A stretch of 64,000 bases of DNA from Cristatella mucedo (GCA_009760855.2 WPIO01000037.1:2266001-2330000); one strand, 5' to 3'. Positions 34,650 through 49,707 are shown, numbered from the stretch's first letter. Notes: a model not told the origin generated them from the letters alone. Numbers and translations are program-made.

Positions 34650-37390
34650 CTCCATATAGATAAATTTGTAACGGCCAATGGCCGTGACTAGATCCTTTTG
34701 GAGCTCCACATGTGACTACCCTGGTGTATGAACGCTTTACCACAACGTGGCATCGATTGATTGAGGTTGGACGTGCATGATTTGAACCACCCCGTGACCT
34801 CGTCTCACAGACCAATCACACTGGTCTGCATGATATCAGTTGCCTGCCATTTGTTATTATTTTTCAAATATATATATATATCATAGATGTTGATTTTATG
34901 GTGCATTTTTCCCTTTGCACATAAATTTTGGTAGATTTCAATTATCATAGATCGAATGAACTTTAACATTACGCATTATGTATCATGATTTTGGCTTTTA
35001 TTAGGGTTACTTGTTCCAGTCACTTACTGACATAAATGTTGTGTTATTTAAAAAAAACAATTAGCCATGTTTTGTTATAGTTGTTTAGTTCTACCAAATA
35101 TGTTTCAAGATAAATTTTGAGAAATTCCGGTCTCAGTCAGAATTCGCAAACCACGCTCGGTCAACCGGAAGCAAGCAAGGGTGTGCCTTGTCCGGCTGTT
35201 TGTCACTGAGTTTGGCTATCGATTGCCATGCCTTATTAATGCTACATTCGTAAGACTAACGAGGTGAGATACTCGCTTAGTGAATTTGCAGGTGCATCGC
35301 CAACATTGCAAGGTATCACTGCAGTTTGAGCGGTCTAGAGTTGCCCCGTGTAATTTAATTAGAAGTAACGCAGTGTCGTTTTTTCCTAGTGCTTAAGAAT
35401 AACCTAAAAATAGATTTCGCTCGTGGAAAGTGAAATTGCTTTGGCCAAATAAGAAACCTTTTAGACAGGGCTGTCCGACTTTATAAATATTTACTGATAC
35501 ATTAACGTACGTGTATGTATGTATAAATATTAGTAAGAAGCTGGTTTGGTCAGCACACAATTTATTTAGTCTACCAAATATTGTTTAATGTCCAGATCTA
35601 CTAGAATTACGAAGACCGCGTTCAAATTGCCTTGATAACTTTAGCTGAATCCTTCATTTCTTTAAGGTCTCTACGTCAGCTATGGGCATAGGTAATCCAT
35701 ATGCGATCTAGTTGTGCGTAAAATTTTAATTTATTTTAAAAGTAGGCACTTTAAATGTCTTTTAAAATACATCCAAATTTACAGGGCACTTGTGCTGTTT
35801 TTTTTTATTATTTTAAGAAAAATTTAAAATTACTGCCGTAGTGCAGGCAAATGTAGAAAATATGAGAAGCAAGTCGCCATCGCGTTTAACTCTTCTCAAC
35901 TCAAGTGAGTTATTTCCAAGAAGCGCACGTTCGCGAGTATATCAAGCTTTTGGCTGCCACCGGTTCTGTTGAATACGAAAACGCCTAGGGAAAACTGCGG
36001 CAGCAATAAGAGAAGGAAGGGAATGATGAGAAAGAATGAACGGGCGAGGAAGAAATAAATGACGACCGGGTGACATCCAGGATCAATTCCAGCTTGCTGG
36101 ATAAACGGGAAACTAATAATATCTTTGACAATATCTGGGGCAAATAGCTGGATGAGATTGTCGTGAAAGAAGGCAACATTTCACTTGAATAACAATTATC
36201 GTTTTAATATTTTACATTTTAAAATTCCGACAATCTCTTCGCCAATAAAAAACGTAACACTAATGCGAGAACAACGAAATTATCGTTCCTGACGGCTAAA
36301 ACTGAATTACAAAAGGTGACTGTTTGAGGAATTCCGCTAGCAAAGGTGTCCAAATTCCTATAGGCGCACATGCAAAATGACGCTGCTGCATACTCATTTC
36401 GAGTTAATACCTTCATAGGCTCCTAATCTAACGTCTTTTGCAGCTTAAATCGTTGACTTGATCAAGAAATTACCTAAACCGCGTTGCACATCTCTTATTA
36501 AAGAAAATTAAAATGTGCTGGAATTCCTATATTACGCACAGCTGGTCTAAGTTGATATGTTAGACTCCAACCTAAACTAGGTTGAGGAAGATACTTTCAA
36601 CGAATTCAGAGATTTCGGCAAAAACCTGAGTAGAGCGGGAAGGATTCCGGCGGTGCAACGCTTAGCCATCTCATCCTCTATTTTCATGAAGCCTGAAGAA
36701 TTGCTGCTGCCAGCGTTTTTACTGTTTTGTTGGCGACCATTTATGGTCCTAGTCGATACTTCCAGGCTGCTGAGGCAAGCAGGATTCTGTTTCAGCGTAG
36801 TAACTTCTGAAAACGTACATGTGAACAGCAGACGTATTAAGTTATCTTATTATACTGTGCGTCAATATTAACGACTCCTTCGAAGATCGCTGTTGCCTCG
36901 TGTAATTTGGCTCGCACATCAGAGAGCCAGCCGACGAACGACGCCAACGATTTATTGCACAAATCACGGACCCGCAAGACGCACGACTGCCTTCATCCCT
37001 TCTCACACCATGATCTCCTCTCCTCGACCCCGGCTGTCCCTTGGTCGACCCCGATGGTGAATCCACCATCTGTTCACCAGCGGGTTATCGGCCTGTGTCA
37101 ACGCCTCATTAGAAGCTGACCACAGCTGTGCACCGGCACCTCTCGGGGATGCTCCCACCAGCTGTTGAGGAAAGGAGCGGTACCAGCCCGCATGCAATCG
37201 AACTACACCTCGAAAGCTAGTGAGTGGATGTGTCATAGCGCTTCTAATGCTGTCTGAAAACTTTTGCTTTCGAGTGTGTGAGCAGGTGTCTATTTGTGTA
37301 AATATACATCGGCACGTGACACTGTGTATGTGGAGTTATACACTGTATACTCAAGTACGTGTACACGTATATCAATATGCATGCATACAT
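34650..37390. other. AT-rich intergenic sequence
   Basis: No repeat of the families above and no credible exon found, except a possible tRNA-like relic at 34735-34830. Short frames only. Confidence 0.5.
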
Positions 37391-39259
<1,869 letters not shown>

Positions 39260-39260
<1 letters not shown>

Positions 39261-40905
39261 TATGTATGTACATACAGACGTGTATGCATCTGTATTTGTA
39301 CAAGTATGTGTGCTTGTGTTTGAACAAATATTCAGGCAAGGCATAATCGACTGCTCCTACATCTGTTGATGAATGCACGTTTCATTCAAATTCAGCAGTT
39401 TCAAAACGCAGAAATTGCGTTGATAGGTTTCTTCTTATGTAACTTCACAATTAGTCTTTAGTCACGAGATGAGGAACTTCTGTTGCTGCCGCACCCTGCT
39501 ACCGTCACCACACCGGCGTGCGTTGGAGAGGTTCCTGCGAATCATTGTCTGCGCTTTAAGGTGCCAGCTCCATCAGTATCTGAAACGCGTCTGTACGGAC
39601 AAGCATCGCTTCGCCCACTGCGCTTGTGGTAAAAGTCCTCGCGGGGCGGCCAGCCGCACCAGCCAGTGGCCAACGGGTAATGTATTATTCATTTGCATCC
39701 AGTATATTTCATTTGTATAGCGTCACATGAGAACCTAATCTCTATTCAGGTGCGTCACATATGCCTCGGAGCTCGAGCCCACGACCTCGGCCAGATTTAG
39801 GTCGGGGCGAGCACCTTAACAACTGAGCCGAAGTTTCCCTGAGGTTTAGAGAGTGCCAAAAATGCAACAGCGGTTAATTGGCGAGCGAACCAATTTTTTT
39901 ATAATGCCCTAACATATTCTCAGACGCAGATTGCGGTGGAGCAGCAATCTTTGGCAGGACGCCGGCAAGCCGTCGCATGGGCGCACGTAGACTTAATTTG
40001 CGACTGGCTGCTAATGCTTTTTATAGCTACTTAAGTCAAGATTTATGAAATAGAAAGAGAATTTTTAGCATCATTCCTTTTTTACTGAGGTAAGATACAC
40101 AAAATATGGTGAACTATCCACCGCTGGCCTTAAACGGCCAGAGCAGGCTTGACAAATACAAGCGAACGAGAAAGCGGAAAAGGTTGAAAAGCGAGAAAAA
40201 TGGACTCGGTCAAGATCGGGAGTGAATGGATTCGCTGTCATACTCGGCTCCATAGTAAGCTGCTCAATACAGAGGGTACCTAGCCGATGGAAGAAGCCGC
40301 GCGTCCTTACGACGCGTGTGAAACCTTGCGCGGGTCGAGCCAACGAAAGGTGAGCGATCAACGCTTGAGGCTACCGAGTCGTGGCTGCGCTGCGATGCAC
40401 CGCGCCTGCGTCCGGCGCTGATGCAGTACTTGTGCTCGCCAGTTGTGCTAGAACGCTCTCTCTTAGGCGATGTGCCGCTTACGCAGAGCCACGGCCGATG
40501 CGTGCGTTGGCTTCAGCGCTTTGATTTTGAACTGTGACTGTCCTTGCTGTGTCTCATTCTTTCACTTGGGAAGGATCTTCTTATGTCAAAGGATTTAGTC
40601 TTGGACTGCGTTCGCCAATTGCCGTTGTGGTACGAATCAGCCGAGCCCGGTCCGTTCATCGTGGTGGCGGCCGGTAAATCCGGCCGGTTTCTTGCCGCTG
40701 GCGTTGTAATTCGCGGGCGTGGCTCATTGTGTCGCACTCTCGGTAGTAAAATCTGCATCCTTTGCAAAGCTCGATGTTTGGGTAATTAAGCCTCGTCTGT
40801 CACCCCGCAAAGCCACTAGGACTAAGTGGTCTAAGCCGAAAATTTTTCTGTAGCGCCCTCGAAGCCTTAGCCGCTTTCGGTGTGCGCACGGTAAAAAAGA
40901 TAATG

Positions 40906-40940
<35 letters not shown>

Positions 40941-40980
40941 TTATTTATATTTATATATATATATATTCTGTATAGCGCCC
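39260..40980. other. Intergenic with one SINE2
   Basis: Apart from the SINE at 39690 and a TA tract at 40911-40967, only a short plus frame at 40544-40789 (SKDLVLDCVRQLPLWYESAE) looks faintly protein-like; no partner exon found. Confidence 0.3.
39690..39832 (-). mobile_element. SINE family 2
   Basis: On the minus strand: CGGCTCAGTTGTTAAGGTGC head, GTCGTGGGCTCGAGCTCC box B, then GTGACGCACCTGAATAGAGA and GACGCTATACAAATGAAATA. The order matches the copies near 49.0 and 56.7 kb. Confidence 0.75.
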
Positions 40981-41024
40981 TATGAGAACTTGATATCTAC
41001 TAAGCTTCTTCACATAAATATGAT

Positions 41025-41310
41025 TCTTACGCAACGACAACTGCTCTTCTGCTGCCGACTATGACTCATCTTTTTCAGCGGCCCTGAGCTGCTACTTCTA
41101 TGCTACTCACTACCTTAACTGCTCTCCTGACTCTGCTATGCTTCTCACTTTCTCTTTTTTGCATGAGACGAAGTCTGTTGGCTACCGAATGTGTACCGAA
41201 AGCCGCTTAGGCGGGAGTGCACTATACAAAACTCACCTGCGTAACACTCACATAGTCTTTGTGGCTTTGTGGAGTTACAGACGGAGATGCATTACATTAC
41301 ATAGACCGCT
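41025..41310 (+). mobile_element. LINE family B 3' fragment
   Basis: CTTCTGCTGCCGACTATGAC, GAGACGAAGTCTGTTGGCTA, CGAAAGCCGCTTAGGCGGGA and CACATAGTCTTTGTGGCTTT, ending in GCATTACATTACAT, the terminal ACATT repeat of the family. Confidence 0.7.
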
Positions 41311-41324
41311 TGCGATCGAGATTG

Positions 41325-41500
41325 TCAAAGGTGCGCACCTTTACGGTAACCAAAAGCTTTTATCTCACACAAAGAAAAAGAGAAAGTGAGAAGCAGAGCT
41401 GAGTCAGGAGGGCAGTCAAAGAAGTGAATAGAATGGAAGCAGCAACTCAGTGCTGCTGGAAAAGGTGTGCTACAGTCGGCAGCTAGGGAGATGAGCTGTT
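41325..41500 (-). mobile_element. LINE family B 3' fragment, inverted to its neighbour
   Basis: GTGCGCACCTTTACGGTAAC, AAGAGAAAGTGAGAAGCAGA and GTGCTACAGTCGGCAGC are the reverse of the 41.03-41.22 kb piece, so the two are in tail-to-tail inverted order. Confidence 0.62.
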
Positions 41501-41539
41501 TTAACTTACGCAGCATCGGTTTCAATGCCTTGTGGAGTT

Positions 41540-41668
41540 TTTGCAGCCCTGGCCTAGGGGTAAGGCATTTGCCTTTAATGACTAAGGTCACAGGCTCGTG
41601 CCCATCGAATTGTGTAAAGCACGTGGACAGAGATTTAGTTCTCTTTGGGCACTATGCAGCTTAAGTAT
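41540..41668 (+). mobile_element. Third tRNA-headed SINE with LINE-A-like tail
   Basis: CCCTGGCCTAGGGGTAAGGC is a good box A with a different body from SINE 2; GGTCACAGGCTCGTGCCC is box-B-like. It ends AAGCACGTGGACAGAGATTT, AGTTCTCTTTGGGCACTATG, the decayed LINE A hairpin. One clear copy here; 42360-42540 and 44255-44375 may be relics of similar elements because they end in the same hairpin. Confidence 0.5.
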
Positions 41669-41704
41669 GCAGTCTTTTAATTTTTGCTTCTTTATTTAGG
41701 TAAC

Positions 41705-41838
41705 TGCTCGTTATTCACGACCGAGGTAGTGGGTTCGAATCCTACAGTGGGCGATCCTTTATTGCCAACTGCAAGCGGTGGTAATAGCCTTTAAGGCTCG
41801 TCTGCTGCTAATCAAATGAGGCTGTTAAATCGGCTAAT
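41705..41838 (+). mobile_element. SINE family 1, copy d
   Basis: Has GTGGGTTCGAATCCTACAGT, GGGCGATCCTTTATTGCCAA, TGCAAGCGGTGGTAATAGCC and GGCTGTTAAATCGGCTAATA, running into a (TG)n tract. Truncated at the 5' end. Confidence 0.72.
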
Positions 41839-41839
41839 A

Positions 41840-41840
41840 A

Positions 41841-41889
<49 letters not shown>

Positions 41890-41893
41890 CGCA
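41840..41893. repeat. (TG)n-(CG)n microsatellite
   Basis: TG for about 40 bp, then GCGCGCGCGCGC; follows directly the tail of SINE1 copy d. Confidence 0.93.
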
Positions 41894-42404
41894 CAGTCGT
41901 CCCTCGTCCCTTGTTTATTGTGGCTAATCACTGTGATGAGTGAATTTCTGGAGGATTTTTTTACTTATAAATCGAATATTTTCTTAGTTAGAGCAAAGTC
42001 TGTTTGCACCATCCAAATTCGGTAGAAAACGTTCTTGCCCACACACAAGCAGTGGTCGAGCAGCTGCACCTGGCATTGAAGGATTTGTGGGGGGGACGCT
42101 CGAATAAAACCTAGAGTCCATACGTACAGTAATTTTAATTTTAATTGCATAAATAATTAACTAATTGACTATGACAACCGAGGGTATGCTGCGCCATTTT
42201 CCCTATCTCGATCAACTTTTTAATGAATACATTTCAAAAAGTGTGCTCAGTCTGCAGTCCGCACTGATCAGCGATTGGGCTGCTGCTGTTGCCCTGTGCT
42301 ATTTACTTGGTTAGCTCACATTGTTGCAGCCCAATTCCATTGCTGTGCTGACTTCCAGCCAGCTGCCATTGCTAAGTAGCAGGCGTTGCTCTGGTCGACT
42401 GCCA

Positions 42405-42545
42405 TTCACTGAAAATCGCCGAAGTGACCGAGCATCGGGGTCACGTGATTCGTGGCCTGCTGGCTTACACGGTCGATGTTTAAAGTGCCCATGCAGAGAA
42501 TTAGTTCTCTCTGGACGCAGTTTAATGTTTTGTTATAACGATTAT
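42405..42545 (+). mobile_element. SINE-like relic with LINE-A-like tail
   Basis: A GC-rich head with GGTCACGTGATTCGTGGCC precedes AAAGTGCCCATGCAGAGAAT and TAGTTCTCTCTGGACGCAGT. Only the tail is convincing. Confidence 0.35.
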
Positions 42546-42924
42546 CATTGTTATTGACTGAGTTCCATCTCTGGAGTACCAAGGAGCGGTACAGTGCGTA
42601 GAGAACTGCACGGAGCACTGCTGAGTCTCACCAGAAGGAGGATAGGCGCTGGTAGATAGTTACTGTGCATGCAAGCAGACTGCTGAGACGCTCACTCTCA
42701 CATAGTTATGCTCGAAAATGCGCCCAGTGCTTATCATCATTGTCATCCAGCACCGTACGATCAGTGCAAATGTCATGCTTGAGAATGCCGGTGCAGTTTT
42801 GCTGTCAGCATGTATCGGCGACTGAGTGAACAGTAATTCGACAGGCGTCTGCAGGCCAGTGTCTGCTCCCTGAAAGGTTACTCGGCACTCTTATCTTTCT
42901 AGAGTTTCCGCAGGTTCAGAACAC

Positions 42925-43300
42925 AAAGGACCATTTACTCGGACGGAGCAAAGGCTGTGAGGAGCGTGTAGGCGTTTAGCTTCTTTTTAAATGTCGTCAA
43001 CTCAGTTGGATGACGTGATCTCAGTCGGTAGTGAGTTCCGGGCTTTGGGATCGTAGTAACTGACGGCCCGGTTTCCAAGGGACTTAAAAGTTCGGTATGG
43101 GCACTTCCAAACGACCAGACTCGGGTAAGCCTGTGGAGCATCAAGACCTGATTAGGAAGCGATACAGATCGATAGGCCGGAACAAGAGAATGGAGAGACC
43201 TAAAGGTGTGTGGCAGAACTTGGAAGTTGATATGCTCCTCGATGGCGAGTCAGTGCAGATTGCCGGGAACTTGGTGTAACTGGTGGCGCTGCCCTATTTG
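42925..43300 (-). mobile_element. LINE family A coding fragment
   Basis: The minus frame 42935-43144 includes LLSPLETGPSVTTIPKPGTH and HPTELTTFKKKLNAYTLLTA. Plus-strand landmarks (TTTAAATGTCGTCA, GTGAGTTCCGGGCTTTGGGA, GATAGGCCGGAACAAGAGAA) follow the usual order. No tail present. Confidence 0.62.
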
Positions 43301-43426
43301 TGGACCAACTGTAAGCTTTGACAGCTGTTAACGAGCTAAAAGAAGAGATCGCTTGCATCTGGGCCCACCCAACTCTCCCTACCCCCTTAAGCCGGCTGTG
43401 CGTGTCCGTTTTTTCAGCATTGTATC

Positions 43427-43515
43427 AGATTAGGTCAGATTGTATCAGATTAGGTCAGATTGTATCAGATTAGGTCAGATTGTATCAGATTAGGTCAGAT
43501 TGTATCAGATTAGGC
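43427..43515 (+). repeat. 20-bp tandem repeat
   Basis: TGTATCAGATTAGGTCAGAT is repeated without change about four and a half times, directly before the glycosyltransferase 5' region. Perfect identity suggests recent expansion. Confidence 0.92.
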
Positions 43516-43694
43516 CTTTTCCCTTACTTTTTCGCGCTGCGCTTCATTGGTCCCATTTCTGTCGCAGTCGTCTCTTGTAAGTCGGTGCGATCTCTGCTTG
43601 CAGCCAGTTTCCTGATGCAGGCAGTCTGGCAGCGGCAGTGGCCACTGCATGATCTGCCAGACTGAGCCGCCGTGCCCTGGGCTGCCGTGTCAGC

Positions 43695-46600
43695 ATGTGC
43701 CGGACGTCTCGTGGCCAGCGGACTTCGCTGTGCGCGAGGCGGCAGCCTCGAGTTGCCGTGGCTCTGCTCGCCCTGAGCTGCGTCCTGTGTCTGGCTGTCA
43801 CCGCCACCTCGGCATACCGGAGCGCCCAGCCACCACCGGAGGTAGCCGACGACGGACCGATAGGCGGTGATGGTGAGGTCGAGAGCGGGGACAGCAAGCG
43901 GCCATCGTACTTCCGGTGGATGCGAGCTCGCGCCGACGAAGATGAGCAGCAGCAGGGCGCCTCCTCACGTGGTGCTGCCTTGGCCAGCGTGGCACCATGG
44001 CAGGAATCCTACCTGGCTTACCGCCAGAACCGCCGCCACCTTCGTCCGGGCTGGCTTGCCTCACCGCATCAGGGTGACCGTGCCTCGGGCGAAGCGCTGC
44101 GCAAGTGCGACGTAATACCGCCGGGATTGGGTAAGCTGCTGACTGTGCGATAACTTGCTCGATCGCAATCAAATGTCTCAATGTTCCTCATCGTTCGTCG
44201 ATTGCATCACTTTGGTAATTGAAGAAACTTGGACATTTGTTTTTGTTTTTTCAAGTTGGCAAGCCCTACCACCAACCATTCGACCATGCATCCTTTGCAG
44301 CCTAAGTAAAGTAAGCCTGGGAAGGGATTTAAGTTCTCTGAGGGTGCTATGCAAATGTATTATTATTATTATTAATGTCGTCTTATGCGTGCCAAAATCT
44401 GCTTAGGCTCTGAGTCTATCTTAGAAGGCTCTTCAATGTAACACCCACTTGGTCCTCATGGCTTTGTGGATTTACAGGTGGAGATACATTACAGTATAAT
44501 CAAGACTTTGTCAGCCTCTTTGACTACGGTTGCAGAAGTGCCTGGTTAGCTCTTTAATCGTTCATATAGATGCCTTGAAAAGGGGCTCCTTTCAAGCCAC
44601 AGTCAATTATGGTCTGAGCACTGCCCGTATTCGTGCGCCACCTCGTGCCGGTCCTGGAGCATTGGTTTGTTTCTTGCTTTAAACTGTATGTAGGCTTCGC
44701 AAAATAGTAGAGAACAGCCGATTCAACTACCTCTTTTGTGTACTGGCTTCAGACGGGCCTTGGCTGCTTTCAGCCGATATGCAGAAGGCAGTAAAGAATT
44801 GCCAGCTTCCGGAATACTCGAACCTCCGATGTGGGTCATAAAATGGAAGAGCCTTGCTGCAGGCCTCTGATACTCGATGCAGGCCTGGGTGGCACTCGCC
44901 AACTGGTGCTGCAACTATTGAGGGGTGCCTTAGACACGCCTGCCAATCGAAATACGCCTTCTTGCATTGGCTCAAAGCTGTCTTTGTAAATGCAGCTCTT
45001 TTGCATTTGAACGTTTTTAGCACTCCAAGTCCTGCCGGTTACTCACCTTGCACACATTTCTGGTGATCTTCTTTCATTCTTCATCTGGCGAACCGATTGA
45101 TCGCCTCGAGCCTCGAGGGTTGTGGCGGCCACTTCTGCATCTTGTGTTGGTCCACGTTCAGAAGCTGCTGGCATGCTAGATGCCTGGCACGACGGACACG
45201 GCGCTGCATGCAGCAGCCATCTTCTCGAATTGAAAACTGTTCAAAACAAAACACGTTCTCGGTCGAAGCTCAATTGCGGGTGATGTTTTCTCTGTCAATT
45301 TCAACTGTCTTTAAGCGGAGGAATGGGACAGCTAATTTATTGTCCACACAGGACCTGAGGGTGCGAACAGGCTGAAACTGATGCAGCAGTTCAGCTAGGT
45401 ATGAAGGAGCTAAGCCGTGGCGGGCCTTGTGGGTCAGCGTAAGAACTTTGCTCTGTATACCTGTCGCCTTGGCATCCCTGCAGAGTGGCTTCGGACCGGT
45501 GATGCGACGGCGACCAGCCCAGCCGGCACAGCACAGCGTGTCTCGTATGCCGGGCGTGCGAGGCTCCGCAGTCGTCGTTCGGGCGCCTAGAACTAACTAG
45601 TTCGGGCGACTAGTGGCCCAATGTCGTGCGCAGTCAGTGTGCCACTCGACGCTCGCTCGGCAGTGCTGCCGTAGGCGCTGCCGAGTGTCACCGTCACGTG
45701 AGCACGTGAGTCGTCACGTGAGCGGGGCGGCGGCAGGTCGCGGCTCCGGAGACTTGGCGCAAACTCAGACACACTTCGCACGCCCGGTGGCGGTGGCACT
45801 CGTCTCGTCTGGCGCTTCGAGCCCTCGGCGCGGGTCAGCCGCGGCTGCTGCCGAGCGCGGTGCGGTGGCGTCGTCGTGGTGCGATTTTCTCGCTCTCGGC
45901 CAAGGCTGCGACGCCAGTCTGTGCTCTCGGCTCCCCAGGCTTCCCTCGAGGCGCTGCTTGAGTCGCCGTGCGCCCTCGTCGTTTTTGAGTTGTTTTACTA
46001 TGCTTCCGGCGCTCGTCGTTCGGGCGATCGCGCGCGCACGGTCGGTGCTCCGGACATCCGGTGCTGAGGCGGCCGCGTCGTTCGTTGCAGTGGGAAGCAT
46101 TGCCGCCGACTCGTTTCCCGTGCGGCTTGCCGATCTCGAGGCCGTCGATTTTGCGCTCATGCCCGGCGGTCGCTACGCGCCACCCCACTGTCGGCCACGC
46201 TCGCTGGTCGCCATCGTGATACCATTCCGCGCTCGCTGGGAGCATCTGGCTCGCTGGCTACTGCACATGCACCCGTTCCTTCAGCGACAGGAGCTGGGAT
46301 ACAGCATTTACGTGATAAACCAGGTGGGTGGCCTTGACCCCCATGCGACCGACTGTCAGAATTCCTTTTACGGTCTCGAAGCCTCTTTGTGTAGATAGTA
46401 AGGATAAAAATACATTTAAATAGCACCCTCGGAAACTGTAATCTCTTTCTAGGCGCCTCACATGTGCTGTAAAGGAGGCATGATCAACGTGCACAGTTTC
46501 ATTAAGCATAATACGGTTAGAGGTAACATCTCCGCATAAACACGGCTACAGACAGGAAGGCTGAGCACCAAAAACCATCTCGAGTCGCACCATAGCGCCG

Positions 46601-49600
46601 CTGCCCTCGAGACGTAAACGTGTCGACAAGAAGAAGATGCATCATTGCTGCATTAATAAGCGTATGCATGCTGTTTTGTTTTTCGCCAAGTGCGTGAAGT
46701 TAGTTTTGCCTTTTTGATTGTATACTTTATAATTTACTTTTCCTTCGCTTTTTTGCAGTGACAGCATTTGTCAGGCTGTAGGACCTTTATTGCAATCCCT
46801 ACCGTTGTTCGTTGTCAGCAGCAGCCGGTCTTAAAGGTCTGCAGGATGCCGGCCAGCCGCGGGCTGAATTTCTGAATTTCAGAATTTCTGAGCAGGCAGA
46901 GCTGTCCTGTAGGCAAACGACCTTATATACTTCACGACCGTCTTGTACTGCAAAGTGTGCTCTGCTGCGTATGAGGGCACGACCAAAAGAGAGACAGCCG
47001 TGCGACTGTCTTGCAGATCTGCCTTACGAGGCTCTCCCTCCCTCCTCCAGGGGGCGCCAAAGAGCTACGGAGCTACTTGCTACCAGGCTTGGCTGTTTCG
47101 ATCCGACGCTGCTGCTTGTGGATCGAAAAAACGGTCAGCAGCCGGCCCTTTGGATGGACCCGAACATGTGGGGGCAGACCCAGAAGGAGGGATTGCCACA
47201 ACGAGGCTTGCTGTCCCTGCATGCCTCTGCAGCAGCCCTCGTATGACTGGGCTTCCTTCCCCAGAGGAAAAATCCAAGTGCGGTCTTGCTGGCCCCGAAA
47301 GTCCTGGGTGGTGCCCCTCTGCTCCAACGACCTGAGCTGCAATGATGACCGAGCGAGCGAGCAGCTCGTCCACGCCCACCCCGGTGTCACGCCCACTCCT
47401 GTGTCACGCCCACTACACGTTACGACTTTGCCCTGCTTAGCGAGCAGCTTGGCTTAGATGAAGCCACCGCCAAGCAGCTTCTGTGGCTTGCCGCTTGTAC
47501 TACAGACCACTTGCAGCCGTCAGTGCAGCAGCACTTTACTTTTATCTATGACGAGTTGTATGCCTTCCTTGTCTGGGTGCTGAACCGAAGGCGTGCATCC
47601 AAGCCACTCTGCTGTCCACCGAACTCTTAGTGGTGAAAAAAGTTCTCAAGTCGGGCTAGCTCTTAGTTTCACGCGGCCTGTCTCGTTGTCTTTGGGGCGT
47701 GGCTGCAGCAGTCCCCCCCCCCCCCCCCCCGTTTATCGCCTCCATGTGGAAGTCGTAACGAGTTGCAAGCAAAGAGAATCCTCGTGCTGACATTGAGAAC
47801 TGAGTCTCGTTTCTACACTGCCAGCAGTCTTGTTTTTGAAGTGTTCGTCATGAAGTGTTGTCCTGGGGATGTTCCTCGGTAATGTGCAGCTTCTTGTGCC
47901 TGCCGACAACCAGTTTCGGTGAGCTGCCTTCGGTAGGCCGTCAGCCGTGCTGCTGGCTCCGGCTCCCGGCTCTGTGCGATCGCTTGCCCGCCTTCTCTAT
48001 GCGGAATTTCGTTTGTAGCCGGTCAGAATTAGTGCAGTTTGACGGTGCATTCACTTTATTTGGCAGCGCATTCGCCCACGTGCGATCAAGCGTCGTGGAA
48101 ACGTGCCCGTTTCTTTAGGTCCGGACACGATAAGCCACCCCTCAGAAAGCATCGCGTGCCTCCACCGCCCGCCGTGCGCACGAGCACTTGCACTTCGTCG
48201 ACGATTGCTCGATAAGGGGCACGTCAACGAAGCCGTTCGAAGTCCCCCCCCCCATTGAATTTGCATCGTTCGTGCCGGCAATCGTCGGCTCCAGCTCTCT
48301 TTCATTGATCGATCAATTGCTTTACCGATCGCTTTGCAGGAGGAAGGCAGCCAATTTAACCGAGGCCTCCTCATGAACATTGGCTATAATGAGGCTCGGA
48401 AGATACGCAGCTACGACTGCTTCGTGTTTCATGACGTCGACCTGCTGCCCGAGAACGATCACAACTTGTACAGTTGCCCTTTTGCCCCGAGGCACATGTC
48501 TGTGGCCGTCGATAAGTTTGGATACTCGTAAGTCTCGCATTCGTGCGTTTAGCTTTCGCACGGCACGCTGTTGCTTGGCGTGGACTGCTACTCGAGTTGA
48601 GGTTGATCTCGGCTTTGCATCGCGGGCTTTGCTGATTCCTGACACATTTGCATTCCATTCTTCTTGCTTTGCTGATTCCTGACTGTCTTCTTGCGCGTGT
48701 GTGGATTTGCAGTAGCCAGCCCCCCCCCTACTGTTGCCTGTGCTGCAACGTATGGGCCAATGCGACATCTTTTGTTTTGTATTTGCATTGTTTGCCCCCC
48801 CCCCCCGCCTCAAGACAACAACAGCTCACTACGGTTTCTTTTCGTTCTGGTGGATCTTAGCTATGACTGAAGGCAATAACCTGGCACCATGAGCTGGTTT
48901 GGCACAGTGGTTAAGGTGCTCGCCCCGATCAAGGTCTGGCCGAGGTCGTGGCCTCGAGCCCCGTGGCATGTGTGTGAAGCGCCTGAATCGAGATTAAGTT
49001 CTCTCAGGGCGCTATACAAATGAATTATATTTTATATTATTTTTTATAGTGTCGGCCATTTGCTTATGGAAACTAGTGAATAAGCTGGGATATCGTGGGC
49101 TGGACAAAGCCTCATAGCTCTTCGATCTCTTTACTTCAAAAAATGTACCTCCACAATAGGGTTTGGCTCTCGTTTACCTATGCAACATGAGATTACTACG
49201 TCTCGGCTGTAATTGGTTACACTTTGCCCCCGCCCGCCGACGTACCAGCTGTATTGCTTACTTGTCTGGTCCACCTGCTCATCCTGGGCTCTACTTGTAG
49301 TCAGTCACCTTGTTACCCTCACTTGCATTTGTTTGTTATGCTTGTATTTATTCCCTGTATTCACTAGTGTGGTGCTGGCTATTGGTAGAATTAGAAACAA
49401 CGACATGCTGCCTTGGCTTTCCCATCAGCTGAAAAACCATTGTAGCCAAGACTACAGATCGGGTTTACATAGCTTTGAAGGTAGCACCATCATTTGCAAG
49501 GGGAAAATGAGGGTTAGGGCCCGTCAGCAAACTGTAGATAGCATGCATGCTACTTTTAGCATACGTGCGCACTATGTAGTTACTTACCATGTTATTCATG

Positions 49601-49707
49601 TTGTTTATCAAGAGTGATATTACTCACCATTCAATTGCATTTCCCTTCGCAACAGATGTAAAGCTCCTAGAAAGAGATTGAGTTCTCTGAGGGCGCTTTA
49701 TCAAGTG

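Noticed and set aside
34735-34830. tRNA-like sequence on the minus strand (GTGGTTCAAATCATG)
   Set aside because: Box-B-like only; no cloverleaf and no SINE tail recognised.
45613-46398. 261-codon single-exon start for the glycosyltransferase
   Set aside because: The part before 46091 has no family similarity, whereas splicing from 44130 creates the conserved PPGLVG motif and supplies a signal anchor. An alternative promoter is not excluded.
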